This document shows positions 45,746-54,088 of a stretch of 64,000 bases of DNA, one piece after another; within the stretch, counting starts at the first letter, position 1; each line of letters starts with the position of its first letter. The translations under genes were made by a program, and so were the position numbers. A model generated the notes under the pieces. The model was not told where the DNA came from. It worked only from the letters and a program-made list of their open reading frames with translations, and searched no databases. This DNA comes from Rhizomicrobium sp. (lineage in GTDB: Bacteria; Pseudomonadota; Alphaproteobacteria; Micropepsales; Micropepsaceae): NCBI GenBank assembly GCA_037200985.1, contig JBBCGJ010000001.1, positions 2,890,756 through 2,954,755 of the forward strand, read 5' to 3'.

Positions 45746-46507
45746 TCAGAGTATTCGCGGCAGGTTTTCCAGGGTGGCCGCCATCAGGCGCAGGAGCAAC
45801 GCGCCGGCAAGACCGAAGGAGACCGGCAGCACGAGCAGAAAGGCGATCGTTTTCACCTGGAAGCCAAGGATGAGAACGTTCATTTGCGGCACGGTCCGCG
45901 ACAACAGTGCGATCGTCACGTCTATGAGAAACAGGACAAGCATGGTCGCCCCCGCCACACCGAGTGCGTCGGTGAACATCAGCGCCATGAAGGCGGCAAC
46001 CCGCGCGATCGAGTCGGGCATGCTCCAGGTACCAAGAGGAACGGCGTGCAGCGAGGCTCCGAACACGCGCAGCAACTCGATATGGCCATCGACCGCGAAG
46101 AAGACGGCACCTGCCGCATAGGCGAAGAGCATTCCGGCCAGCGGCGTCTGGCCCTGGGTCGCAGGGTCGATCAGAAGCGCGATGCCGAAACCCGCCTGGA
46201 TATCGAGAGTGCGTCCGGCGAAATAAAGCGCGCCGAATGCGATTTGAAAGGCGAGGACAAACATTGTGCCCAGCAGCAATTCCCGGACGGCGGCGAACAC
46301 CAAACCATGGAGGCTCAAATCGGTTAGATCGGTCGCTTCCGGAAAAGCGGAAACCAGGCATATCGATAGTCCGAGCCCGAAGAGTACCCGGAACAGGCGG
46401 GGAATGCGGACGAGATCGAAGGGCGGCGCGAAGGTGAAAACAGGGGCCACGCGCAATCCCAGCAACAGGCTTGCGATGATCCAGTGGGTCAGAGCCGCCT
46501 GCGTCAT
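45746..46507 (-). CDS. fliR: Flagellar export gate protein FliR
   Basis: 253 residues from MTQAALTHWIIASLLLGLRV (ATG 46505-46507). About six membrane segments; signatures are RVAPVFTFAPPFDLVRIPRL, FGALYFAGRTLDIQAGFGIA and PQMNVLILGFQVKTIAFLLV. Completes the FliPQR channel. It follows fliQ by 5 bases; a 117-bp gap then precedes flhB with no gene visible. Confidence 0.95.
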   Translation of the reverse strand: MTQAALTHWIIASLLLGLRVAPVFTFAPPFDLVRIPRLFRVLFGLGLSICLVSAFPEATDLTDLSLHGLVFAAVRELLLGTMFVLAFQIAFGALYFAGRTLDIQAGFGIALLIDPATQGQTPLAGMLFAYAAGAVFFAVDGHIELLRVFGASLHAVPLGTWSMPDSIARVAAFMALMFTDALGVAGATMLVLFLIDVTIALLSRTVPQMNVLILGFQVKTIAFLLVLPVSFGLAGALLLRLMAATLENLPRIL

Positions 46508-46512
46508 AGACG

Positions 46513-46785
46513 TCAATTCAAGCTGGGGATGAGGGCGACCATCTCGATCGCGAATTGCGTGATGCGATGCATCATCCAGGCGCCCAGCAACAGAAGCACG
46601 GTTGCGGAAACGAACAATTTCGGCACGTAGCTGAGGGTCATTTCCTGCAGCTGGGTTGCGACTTGGAGGACACTGATGAGAAGGCCAGTGGCGAGCGCGG
46701 CGAGCAGGACCGGCCCCGCCACGACCATGACGTTCCACAGCATCTCATTCATAAGCCGAAGAGCCCAATCGCCTTCCATCTTCAT
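46513..46785 (-). CDS. fliQ: Flagellar export gate protein FliQ
   Basis: 90 residues from MKMEGDWALRLMNEMLW, the normal family size; a longer open frame reaches 46836 but adds non-homologous residues. Two membrane hairpins (VVAGPVLLAALATGLLISVL and SATVLLLLGAWMMHRI) with the typical QVATQLQEMTLSYVPK loop. It is the first gene of the operon, so the main promoter should lie just upstream, within about 46786-46900; I could not assign a clear sigma consensus there. Confidence 0.92.
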   Translation of the reverse strand: MKMEGDWALRLMNEMLWNVMVVAGPVLLAALATGLLISVLQVATQLQEMTLSYVPKLFVSATVLLLLGAWMMHRITQFAIEMVALIPSLN

Positions 46786-46899
46786 CCCCCAACGGACCTG
46801 TTGCAACACTGTGATGACCCAGCGGCCAAAGAGCAAAGGGATTTGCTGCGCCGCTTCCCGGATAAGCCGTCGAAGGCCCGCTCACTATATAGCCGATTC

Positions 46900-47389
46900 C
46901 AGCCCGTCAGAGACGGAGCCGGATGGCCAGCCGCTTATTGTGACCCGTGTGAAGCGCGTCGCCGTCTCCAAGCACAGCGTGTCCATCGAGTTCGAGTGTC
47001 CCAGCCTCGAACTGGCATCGGAACCAATCGCGGCGCGGCTCTATGTCAACAATCGCAAACCCCGCCGCGAAATCATCAGGACAGGCGAGTCCAATGATCC
47101 GATCAGCATGCGCTCTGACAGCAGGTGGACACTATTACTTGGCGTAGCGAAGGCTCGCGTCTGAGCAGAGGAACTGGCCGACGGCCACATCTCAGGGACA
47201 GAGGCTATCGCTCAGCGCGAAGGTTGCAGCGCGCGGTATGTGCGCGTCACGCTGCCGCTCGCCTTTCTCGCTCCAGACATCATCGCGGCAATCATCGGGA
47301 ATGCGGTCCGTCCAGACCTGAGCATATCGCGTCTGACGGCGGATCTGCCTCACTCATGGAAGCAGCAACGCCAAATCCTCGGCTTGTAG
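46900..47389 (+). pseudogene. Serine recombinase, C-terminal remnant with in-frame stop
   Basis: The reading gives RVKRVAVSKHSVSIEFECP, a regulatory-domain strand, then RWTLLLGVAKARV, a TGA, and AEELADGHISGTEAIAQREG, RYVRVTLPLAFLAPDIIAAI, WKQQRQILGL and a TAG at 47387-47389. This is the C-terminus of large serine recombinases in which V(W)AEEL would be expected; the TGA therefore replaces a Trp codon. The catalytic N-terminus is absent. It lies just outside the tRNA fragment and is a relic of an older mobile element. Confidence 0.7.
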
Positions 47390-47659
47390 ATCCCGATCCG
47401 CCGAGCGTCGCTCCCCATTGCAGATGCCCGCGGATGCTAACCGGTCTCACCGCTCCGGCGTCGGCCGGCGATGGTTCTTCCGAATGGACGCTGAACGGAA
47501 GAGCGAATTTGTCGGCAGAGAATTTGGCGTCGTTTTCTCATGGACAGCCAAACTGGCGGGCGAATTCGGCCCGTGTTGTGCTGCACAATCCCGCTAAGCG
47601 CCCGGAATGTCGGACACTTCCGATGCCGGCCGAAGAGAGCCGGTTAGTATGAGAATGGG

Positions 47660-47705
47660 TGGTGGGCCCGGCAGGACTCGAACCTGCGACCAGACCGTTA
47701 TGAGC
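47660..47705 (-). other. 3' tRNA fragment (CAU anticodon): island attachment site
   Basis: On the minus strand this reads CTCATAACGGTCTGGTCGCA then the T arm GCAGGTTCGAGTCCTGC and the acceptor end CGGGCCCACCA. It is the 3' 46 bases of a tRNA with anticodon CAU (Met or Ile2), including CCA. The match stops at the anticodon loop: the five bases before it (TTGCG) cannot pair with CGGTC. Tyrosine integrases often cross over here, so this is probably the chromosome-side att copy; the flanking 270 bp to the left and 229 bp to the right hold no gene I can see. Confidence 0.75.
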
Positions 47706-47934
47706 GCAAAGAATCTAACCAAAAAACCAAGGAAAACCTGACTTCCTCGTTCAATCGCGTTGAATATCATTCAGAACAATATCAACGACTTAATTTCTTA
47801 CCGTACCTACTCGTACCTCTCAGATATAGCTAGGCCGTATTGCAATCTCACCGGAAGGCCACGTTGGCATTCGAATCCGTTAGCACGACCATTTTTCATG
47901 ACGCCGACGCCGGAGCCAGCCACCCGCAAATTCG

Positions 47935-49332
47935 TCACATGAAATTCCGGAAGTCGAAGACATTATCGACGATCTCCGGATTTTGCTGAATAATGTCGGC
48001 GAAAGCTTTCGAATAGACAAGCGTTACCGGCAGCTTCTTATAGAGGGTATTGTTGTTCCAATCCATTCTAGTGAGCCCAATGATGCCGGAACAGGTGTCG
48101 TGCCAACCGCCGGACCCGGTAAACCGGCGAACGAGAATGGGCGACGGGGTGGGCTTTAAGCCGCCCTCTTTATAGACGTCATAGTTGTCGCTTTTGAGAT
48201 TGACTCCTTTCACCGATCCTTGAGTCCAAAGCAGCGCCTCATTCGCATCAATTGGCAAGTATGTTCCCCGCGTAACGGGATACCCAAAAGGCTCGTTGCC
48301 CTTATAACGAACGCCCTTCCAGCTGACACTTTTGACAAGTTGGACGAGCTCGACCTCGGTGCCGTCTCGCACACTGTCCAATGCCCCCAAGATTTCCTCT
48401 TCCCGGAACGGTGTATTTTTATGAACCGTAACCTTTCGCGGTAGCTTTCCTGAATATCCCCGTTGGTAGATTTCCAAGCTCCGCGAAAGAACCGATTGCA
48501 TTTCGTAATAGGAGAGGTAGGGGTTTTTCGCCTTATCCTGAGTAAACTCACGCGCGTCATATGCGACGAAGCGAAATCCGGTGCCATCGGGATCGAACAC
48601 TTGGCTACAGCACGTGCTGTATTCCATCCCTGTAGAGAGGCGTTTCATCGCATAACTGATGCCGATGAACGCTTCGTCCCGGTTGAGCCCGGTGAGCTTC
48701 CAAGGAATGCCGCCCGCTTTCGCATATAGCGCCACGCTCAGTCCCCACATAACGTTGGACCGGCATTTGCGATCAAAGCTGCTTTGTCTGAGCAATTGAA
48801 CCGAAATCATCGAAGGCGCACAAAACGCCTTCAGATAATCGTGAAAATCAAATCCCGTGTCCTCGAAACAAGCGGCCCAAGAAGGCGGAAGATAGATTAG
48901 CGCCACATCGAACGAATGAAGCACGGCCGATAATTTCGAGATGCACTGGAAAAGAGCTTGCGCCAGTTTAAGTTTATCTTGCGCTGCTGCGAACTGATCC
49001 AGCTCTGCCGGAAATGCGAACGTGAGGGCAGGATCCAGCGGCGCCACCGGAATGCGAAACACCGCTTCAAATCCAGGATAATCGGGATAGTATGCTGGTA
49101 CCTCGACTGTTTTAGCAGGCGACGCAAGCTCCAAGACCAGTCGCTGGACCTGTCGCACATTTGCGCTGGGCGCTAGAACCGCCATCCGTAAGCGTGATGG
49201 AGAACCATATTTGAGACTGAACGGTCCGTATTTGATAAGCCCGCGTAGCGGATGCCTATCGCGCCCGTTTTGAGCAAACAAAAGCTCTGGCTCTGGAATG
49301 GCCGAGTAGCCTGGAAACTCACTGACGGTCAT
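47935..49332 (-). CDS. Short prokaryotic Argonaute (MID-PIWI), catalytically inactive
   Basis: 465 residues with MID (about 1-215) and PIWI (about 215-465) domains only, lacking N and PAZ domains as in short pAgos. Recognisable stretches are [33 protein letters not shown] and the C-terminal [20 protein letters not shown]. The first PIWI catalytic Asp is replaced (FIGISYA, residues 222-228), so it should bind guide and target but not cut. Its ATG overlaps the stop of the SIR2-APAZ gene, with which it would form a heterodimer that senses invading DNA. Confidence 0.87.
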   Translation of the reverse strand: MTVSEFPGYSAIPEPELLFAQNGRDRHPLRGLIKYGPFSLKYGSPSRLRMAVLAPSANVRQVQRLVLELASPAKTVEVPAYYPDYPGFEAVFRIPVAPLDPALTFAFPAELDQFAAAQDKLKLAQALFQCISKLSAVLHSFDVALIYLPPSWAACFEDTGFDFHDYLKAFCAPSMISVQLLRQSSFDRKCRSNVMWGLSVALYAKAGGIPWKLTGLNRDEAFIGISYAMKRLSTGMEYSTCCSQVFDPDGTGFRFVAYDAREFTQDKAKNPYLSYYEMQSVLSRSLEIYQRGYSGKLPRKVTVHKNTPFREEEILGALDSVRDGTEVELVQLVKSVSWKGVRYKGNEPFGYPVTRGTYLPIDANEALLWTQGSVKGVNLKSDNYDVYKEGGLKPTPSPILVRRFTGSGGWHDTCSGIIGLTRMDWNNNTLYKKLPVTLVYSKAFADIIQQNPEIVDNVFDFRNFM

Positions 49333-51098
49333 CCGGCTCGCCTCCGGGTTTGGGTCTCTCCAAGGCCGATGCGGAACACGGGATTCTCCGCCGCGCTGCC
49401 CCTGCCAAATGGGGTGATGGCAATCTCGCTTTTGTTGGTTTCATCCCCCTTGATTATGCCCACCCACGCATCTAGCAGAGCTGCGTAGAGCTTATTGAAG
49501 CGATTCGCACGCCGCTTATCGAGAAATTCGGTCGCTTGCCGCTTGGCCCATGGCGGCCAAATCCAGATGTCAGGATCAAGGACAAGCCAAGCTTGCCCAG
49601 CTACAACGTCCGCACTGATACGAACTGACTCGGCATAATGTACTTCTTTGGGTTCTGGATGTTGCTCGTCGATAGGCGTCATCAAACCGACGATGCGGCC
49701 AAAGACCTTGCCAGTTTGTTCATGCAACGCCGTGAACGCACCCTGATTTGTGTGGTGCGCATCAGCGACTAGACTGGAGCCAGACTTCGTCGTTCTTGCG
49801 ATCAAAGGTCGATCTTGAGCGAGCGCACGGGTGAGCGCTTCTTCAAGAAATCCCTTTACCTGAAGATTATTGTCTAGGTCCGCTATGCGTGGACCAAGAT
49901 CATATTCTTCAATACTGACAACATCAGAGAAATGTTCACGTACTGTAGAGGCCGCTCCCCAACAAAGCACCGTATCCGTTTTCGTAAATATCAAAGCGCC
50001 TTCCGCCGCGATGCTGGCCGCACGCAAATCCGACCATTCCTTTTGGCCCGAAAATTCGACGGCAAGACAGGTCTTTGGCAGTTCCAAGATTGGCAGTGCG
50101 TTTAATCGCACAATCTCGCCTTTGCCAGGAGGAGGAAGCGGAATGGACACCGACGCCTGCCCTGTCTTCCGTACCTTCGCGTCGTACTCCGGGATTTTAT
50201 TGTCCAGATTTCGCCAGAGGCGCAACATGAGGGCATCGAAGGTATCGACTTCGACGTACTCAGCCTCGATCCCCTTTGCTTGGGCTTGCTGGATCAATTC
50301 AAGCACGCCCGGCAGCACAGTGGATCCTTTTCGCCCCGTCCAAAAAAGACCATGAGGAAATGGGTTCGCGCCGGCCAAAGCCTGCTGAAACAATTTCATC
50401 ACGCTCTCATCACGGCCACTGTATCCTGCAATCACAAAACCGAAACGGTTTGCGGCGTTTGTTAGAGTCTTACCAAGCTCAACATTTTGGAAGCTTAGGT
50501 CCGCTGCCAAATTTTTTATGCTGTCGAAGCGGAAATCGCCGTGGAGCTTGCAATAGAGGGGAAATTCCTCGTTGTTTAGTGCTTGATTGGCGTTTGCGCT
50601 CCCTTCCAAATGGTATGCACTGATGGATTGCCCGCTGATTTCTGCATAGGCGCGCTCTACAACTGAATCGAAGTTCGTGGTGAACGTTGCGCGGGCAAAG
50701 CCGCTGGCCATCATTCCTGCAAGAACACGGTTCCCAACAGACAGCGTCACTTTTTTCTCAGAGAGGAACGCCATCAGATATTGGCGCTGCCTCTCTTTGT
50801 CGTCACCAAAGATCAATTCGAAATACCGGCAATATTCGGATGGATCTCCGATAGGTGGAAAGCCGCGAGACTCCATAAACGCTTGCACACGTTCCTGGAT
50901 AGCCGGGACCTGCATGTCGGAGACCTGCAGATCTTGATTTTCTTCACGACCGTAGAACCTCCGCTTCAGATCCCAAATCACATCGGTCGCCGTCGGTAAT
51001 CCTGCGACGGCCGATGTGCCCGCGCCTAGAAACCAAGCGAACTGCTGGGGCCTAGGGCAAAATTTTGTGACGAGCTGAAATTGGTCAGTCATTTCCAA
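49329..51098 (-). CDS. SIR2-APAZ effector of a SPARSA-type short Argonaute system
   Basis: 589 residues. The N-terminal SIR2 domain shows [13 protein letters not shown] (GAGTS 25-29), TTNFD (140-144), LHGD (185-188) and [11 protein letters not shown]. The C-terminal half is an APAZ region that stands in for the missing Ago N-terminal lobes. In characterised SPARSA pairs the SIR2 domain destroys NAD+ once the Argonaute detects plasmid or phage nucleic acid, killing the cell. The gene order SIR2-APAZ then pAgo, with an ATGA overlap, is the usual one. It is divergent from the helicase gene across 62 bp. Confidence 0.88.
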   Translation of the reverse strand: MEMTDQFQLVTKFCPRPQQFAWFLGAGTSAVAGLPTATDVIWDLKRRFYGREENQDLQVSDMQVPAIQERVQAFMESRGFPPIGDPSEYCRYFELIFGDDKERQRQYLMAFLSEKKVTLSVGNRVLAGMMASGFARATFTTNFDSVVERAYAEISGQSISAYHLEGSANANQALNNEEFPLYCKLHGDFRFDSIKNLAADLSFQNVELGKTLTNAANRFGFVIAGYSGRDESVMKLFQQALAGANPFPHGLFWTGRKGSTVLPGVLELIQQAQAKGIEAEYVEVDTFDALMLRLWRNLDNKIPEYDAKVRKTGQASVSIPLPPPGKGEIVRLNALPILELPKTCLAVEFSGQKEWSDLRAASIAAEGALIFTKTDTVLCWGAASTVREHFSDVVSIEEYDLGPRIADLDNNLQVKGFLEEALTRALAQDRPLIARTTKSGSSLVADAHHTNQGAFTALHEQTGKVFGRIVGLMTPIDEQHPEPKEVHYAESVRISADVVAGQAWLVLDPDIWIWPPWAKRQATEFLDKRRANRFNKLYAALLDAWVGIIKGDETNKSEIAITPFGRGSAAENPVFRIGLGETQTRRRAG

Positions 51099-51160
51099 GA
51101 CTCAAGTCGCGGCAAGATCGCGATTATCTTATATCAGCGGGGCAAGCCCGCAGGGGTTGT

Positions 51161-53167
51161 ATGAGCGACCTTGACGGGTGCCGTGTCCGAGCGCTCCCTA
51201 ATGGGCATATTAACCCACTGGAATATTGTAAGGATTTCGATATGTCCTGGCTCGATGGCCTCGTAATTGGTTCACAGCCTTATCAGATCGCTGGTTCGCC
51301 GAACGGCAGAGTCCGGGTTGTGGCCGGACCCGGCACGGGCAAGTCCTTCGCCATGAAAAGGCGAGTCGCTAGGCTGTTGGAGGAAGGGGTAGCCCCCGCC
51401 CGGATACTACCCGTGACATTCACAAGAATCGCGGCGGAAGATCTTCATCGCGAACTTGTCGGTATGGGCGCGCCCGGCTGCGACCAACTGAATGGTGTCA
51501 CGCTGCACAGCCTCGCCCTAAAGATGTTGATGCGAAATCACGTTCTTGCGGCCACCGGCCGGATCGCAAGGCCACTCAATGAGTTTGAATTAGAACCGCT
51601 CATAAGCGATTTGATGGCGGGTCACGGCGGAAAACGTGAAATAAAGAAGAAGAAGCAGGCGTACGAGGCCGCTTGGTCTCGCCTGCAACACGAAGATCCG
51701 GGGTTTGTCATGACCCCGGATGACATTGCTTTCGCGGCGTCAATCGTGGCGTGGTTGCGCTTCCACCATGCGATGTTGATCGGCGAGGTCATCCCGCAAC
51801 TTTACCAGTATCTGCGATCGAATCCTGGCGCGGCCGAGCGTTCCGAATTCTTGCATATCATCGTCGATGAATTTCAAGACCTGAATCGTGCCGAACAGGG
51901 GGTTGTTGAGCTTCTGTCGGACAACGCGGCCGTGTGCATAGTGGGCGATGATGATCAGTCCATCTACAGCTTCAAACACGCCCACCCGGAAGGCATCCGC
52001 GAGTGGCTGGTAACGCACGCCGGAGCCTCGGACTTAAACTTGAGTGAATGCCGTCGGTGCCCAACACGCGTCGTTGCTCTGGCGAATAGTCTGATTCAGC
52101 ACAACGTAGGCCGTGCCCAGCGCACGCTAGTCCCGCTCGCCGCTAATGGACAAGGCGACGTCAGAATTATTCAATATCAAACGCTGGATGCCGAAGTCGC
52201 GGGCGTCGCTACCCTGGTCCGTGATTTGGTCGCTGCGGGCACGTTGGCCGGCGATATTTTGATCTTGGCTCAACGCAGCGTTATTGGAACGCCCATTTAT
52301 GAAGCCCTTTTGGCCATGGGTGTTCCGGTGCGGTCTCATTATGCGGAGGCTGAACTTGATGACATCGAGGCTCAGCGGCGCTTTTCATTGCTCAAGCTGT
52401 TCGTGGATCGCACCGACCGGGTTGCCTTGCGTTGGCTCGTCGGGCTTCCTGGAAACAACTGGAATGCAGCGGGTTATCGGCGCGTTCGCGATTACTGCGA
52501 AGCTAACGGTGCCACACCTTGGGATGTGTTGATGCAGCTCAGTCAGGGACAGCTCAATCTTCCATACACTGGGGGGATCATCACCGCGTTCGACGCTCTG
52601 TTGGCTGAGCTGGCGCAACTTGAAGCGCTCGGCAGTCTTCTGGAAGTTGTCGATGCGCTGTTTCCAGCCGGAAATGACGCATTTCGCGATATCAGAAGTT
52701 TGAGCCTGCTCGCATTGGATGACATTGATGAAGGAGATCGGGCGGGCCTTTTGTCGTCGCTTATCGAGGCGATTACTCAGCCCGAAATTCCGACGGAAAT
52801 TACCGACGTTCGCGTTATGAGCTTGCACAAAAGCAAAGGCCTTAGCGCACCTGTCACTATTATAGCGGGTTGTGTAGAGGGTCTTTTACCTAAGCAGCCA
52901 GAGCCAGGCACACCGCACGCCGATGCCTTGGCGGCTATCGAGGAACAGAGGCGTCTATTTTTCGTCGGTATCTCTCGAGTCAAAGCCGTGCCGGCTGATG
53001 GCAAACCCGGTAGACTTATACTGACATACTGCCGGCAGATGCCCATGGCCTCGGCCATGGGCGCGGGTATCGTTCCAGCCGGAAATAACTATGGCGTATC
53101 CGTATTGCACGCGAGCCGATTTATTCAAGAATTGGGTCCGCAAGCACCTGCACCTGTGGCAGGGTGA
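51161..53167 (+). CDS. UvrD/Rep-type SF1 DNA helicase
   Basis: 668 residues; an internal start at 51242 (MSWLDGLVIGSQPYQ) is an alternative, but the first ATG has AGGGG close upstream. All main helicase motifs are present: I AGPGTGKS (55-62), II IIVDEFQDLN, III VGDDDQSIYSFKHA, V VRVMSLHKSKGL, VI RRLFFVGISRVK. Motif IV reads ECRRCPTRV, with the usual NYR changed. It is a 3'-5' DNA translocase by family. No nuclease domain. Being divergent from the SPARSA pair it may belong to a separate defence gene set. Confidence 0.88.
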   Translation: MSDLDGCRVRALPNGHINPLEYCKDFDMSWLDGLVIGSQPYQIAGSPNGRVRVVAGPGTGKSFAMKRRVARLLEEGVAPARILPVTFTRIAAEDLHRELVGMGAPGCDQLNGVTLHSLALKMLMRNHVLAATGRIARPLNEFELEPLISDLMAGHGGKREIKKKKQAYEAAWSRLQHEDPGFVMTPDDIAFAASIVAWLRFHHAMLIGEVIPQLYQYLRSNPGAAERSEFLHIIVDEFQDLNRAEQGVVELLSDNAAVCIVGDDDQSIYSFKHAHPEGIREWLVTHAGASDLNLSECRRCPTRVVALANSLIQHNVGRAQRTLVPLAANGQGDVRIIQYQTLDAEVAGVATLVRDLVAAGTLAGDILILAQRSVIGTPIYEALLAMGVPVRSHYAEAELDDIEAQRRFSLLKLFVDRTDRVALRWLVGLPGNNWNAAGYRRVRDYCEANGATPWDVLMQLSQGQLNLPYTGGIITAFDALLAELAQLEALGSLLEVVDALFPAGNDAFRDIRSLSLLALDDIDEGDRAGLLSSLIEAITQPEIPTEITDVRVMSLHKSKGLSAPVTIIAGCVEGLLPKQPEPGTPHADALAAIEEQRRLFFVGISRVKAVPADGKPGRLILTYCRQMPMASAMGAGIVPAGNNYGVSVLHASRFIQELGPQAPAPVAG

Positions 53168-53292
53168 CGGGTGAGCCCACGCCAATCCGCGTGCACCTCC
53201 CGGCTGGCCGCCGCCCCAGCGCAATGCTCGCTGCAACTCGCTACGATCCTGAAGACTGTGAACATACGTAGCGCGACAGAAGGCTTCGCCTC

Positions 53293-54051
53293 ATGCCCGT
53301 CAATCGACCAACTTGGCATCGCCTGACCTCACGAGCGGATCTCCCTGGGCTTCCGTGCCCTTGCTGCATGACTGGCAAGCTTAAGCTGGTGGCGGACGGG
53401 CTCGCTATTTTGGAGCCGAAATACTCGTCCGACTATCGGGCCACCGACGATTGGGAACCTGACAACACTGTCGAGCGCTGGTCAGCGACACTACGTTGTG
53501 ACGAAACTGCATGCGGTGAAATCGTCCACATGATCGGCGATACCGAAACTGTGGAAGCTGAAATCGCATTGCCCGGCGGACGCGTTGAGCACGGGCTAGA
53601 AGACGTGCTGCACATCCAAGCGGTCTTCCCGGCGCCACCCCTTTTTCGCGTCTCCGACAAAGTGCCTCGCAAGGTGAGCGAGCAACTTAAACTCGCCTTC
53701 CGCATGTACTGGACGGATGTGTCCGCGTGTGTCGCCAGATTGCGCACTAGTGTTGAAGCTCTTCTCGATAACCAAAAAGTTCCGAAGGAACGCAAGTTGA
53801 AAAATGGCGATATGCACCGCATGAACCTAAAGGAGCGGATCGACGTCTTCACTGCCGGCGCTCCTCACAAGGAGCAGTTGCAGGGTCTACGCAACATCGG
53901 AAATCTCGGTACTCACGGCACAGACGACGTGACCGACGAAGACCTGTTCGACGCCATAGATGTGCTGGAGTTTGTGCTGACGGGTATTTTTGACACCCAG
54001 ACGATTGCCGCAAAGGCTAAGAAATTGGCGGAAAAAAAGGCGGCCACGTGA
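53293..54051 (+). CDS. DUF4145-like (HEPN-type) protein with zinc ribbon
   Basis: 252 residues. A short Cys-rich start (PGLPCPCCMTGKL and LRCDETACGEI) may bind zinc. The C-terminal half resembles DUF4145, an all-helical HEPN-related domain: DVSACVARLRTSVEALLDNQ, LKERIDVF, then LRNIGNLGTHGTDDVTDEDL and DVLEFVLTGIF. Such proteins are frequent in defence islands and in restriction enzymes. It follows the helicase by 125 bp on the same strand; a joint function is possible. Confidence 0.65.
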   Translation: MPVNRPTWHRLTSRADLPGLPCPCCMTGKLKLVADGLAILEPKYSSDYRATDDWEPDNTVERWSATLRCDETACGEIVHMIGDTETVEAEIALPGGRVEHGLEDVLHIQAVFPAPPLFRVSDKVPRKVSEQLKLAFRMYWTDVSACVARLRTSVEALLDNQKVPKERKLKNGDMHRMNLKERIDVFTAGAPHKEQLQGLRNIGNLGTHGTDDVTDEDLFDAIDVLEFVLTGIFDTQTIAAKAKKLAEKKAAT

Positions 54052-54088
54052 CATCCGGCTGCCGTCGGTCATCTTCCGGCTGGTGATG

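Noticed and set aside
28685..46785. Non-flagellar type III secretion injectisome
   Set aside because: The hook (FlgE), rod (FlgB, FlgC, FlgF, FlgG), P ring and L ring genes are flagellar; no secretin, needle or translocon genes are present.
47125..47652. A 175-codon plus-strand frame near the tRNA fragment as a separate gene
   Set aside because: The same DNA in another frame encodes the C-terminus of the serine recombinase, so this frame is spurious.
51161..53167. Gabija GajB helicase
   Set aside because: No GajA-type ATPase-TOPRIM gene is adjacent, and the divergent neighbour is a SIR2-APAZ gene.
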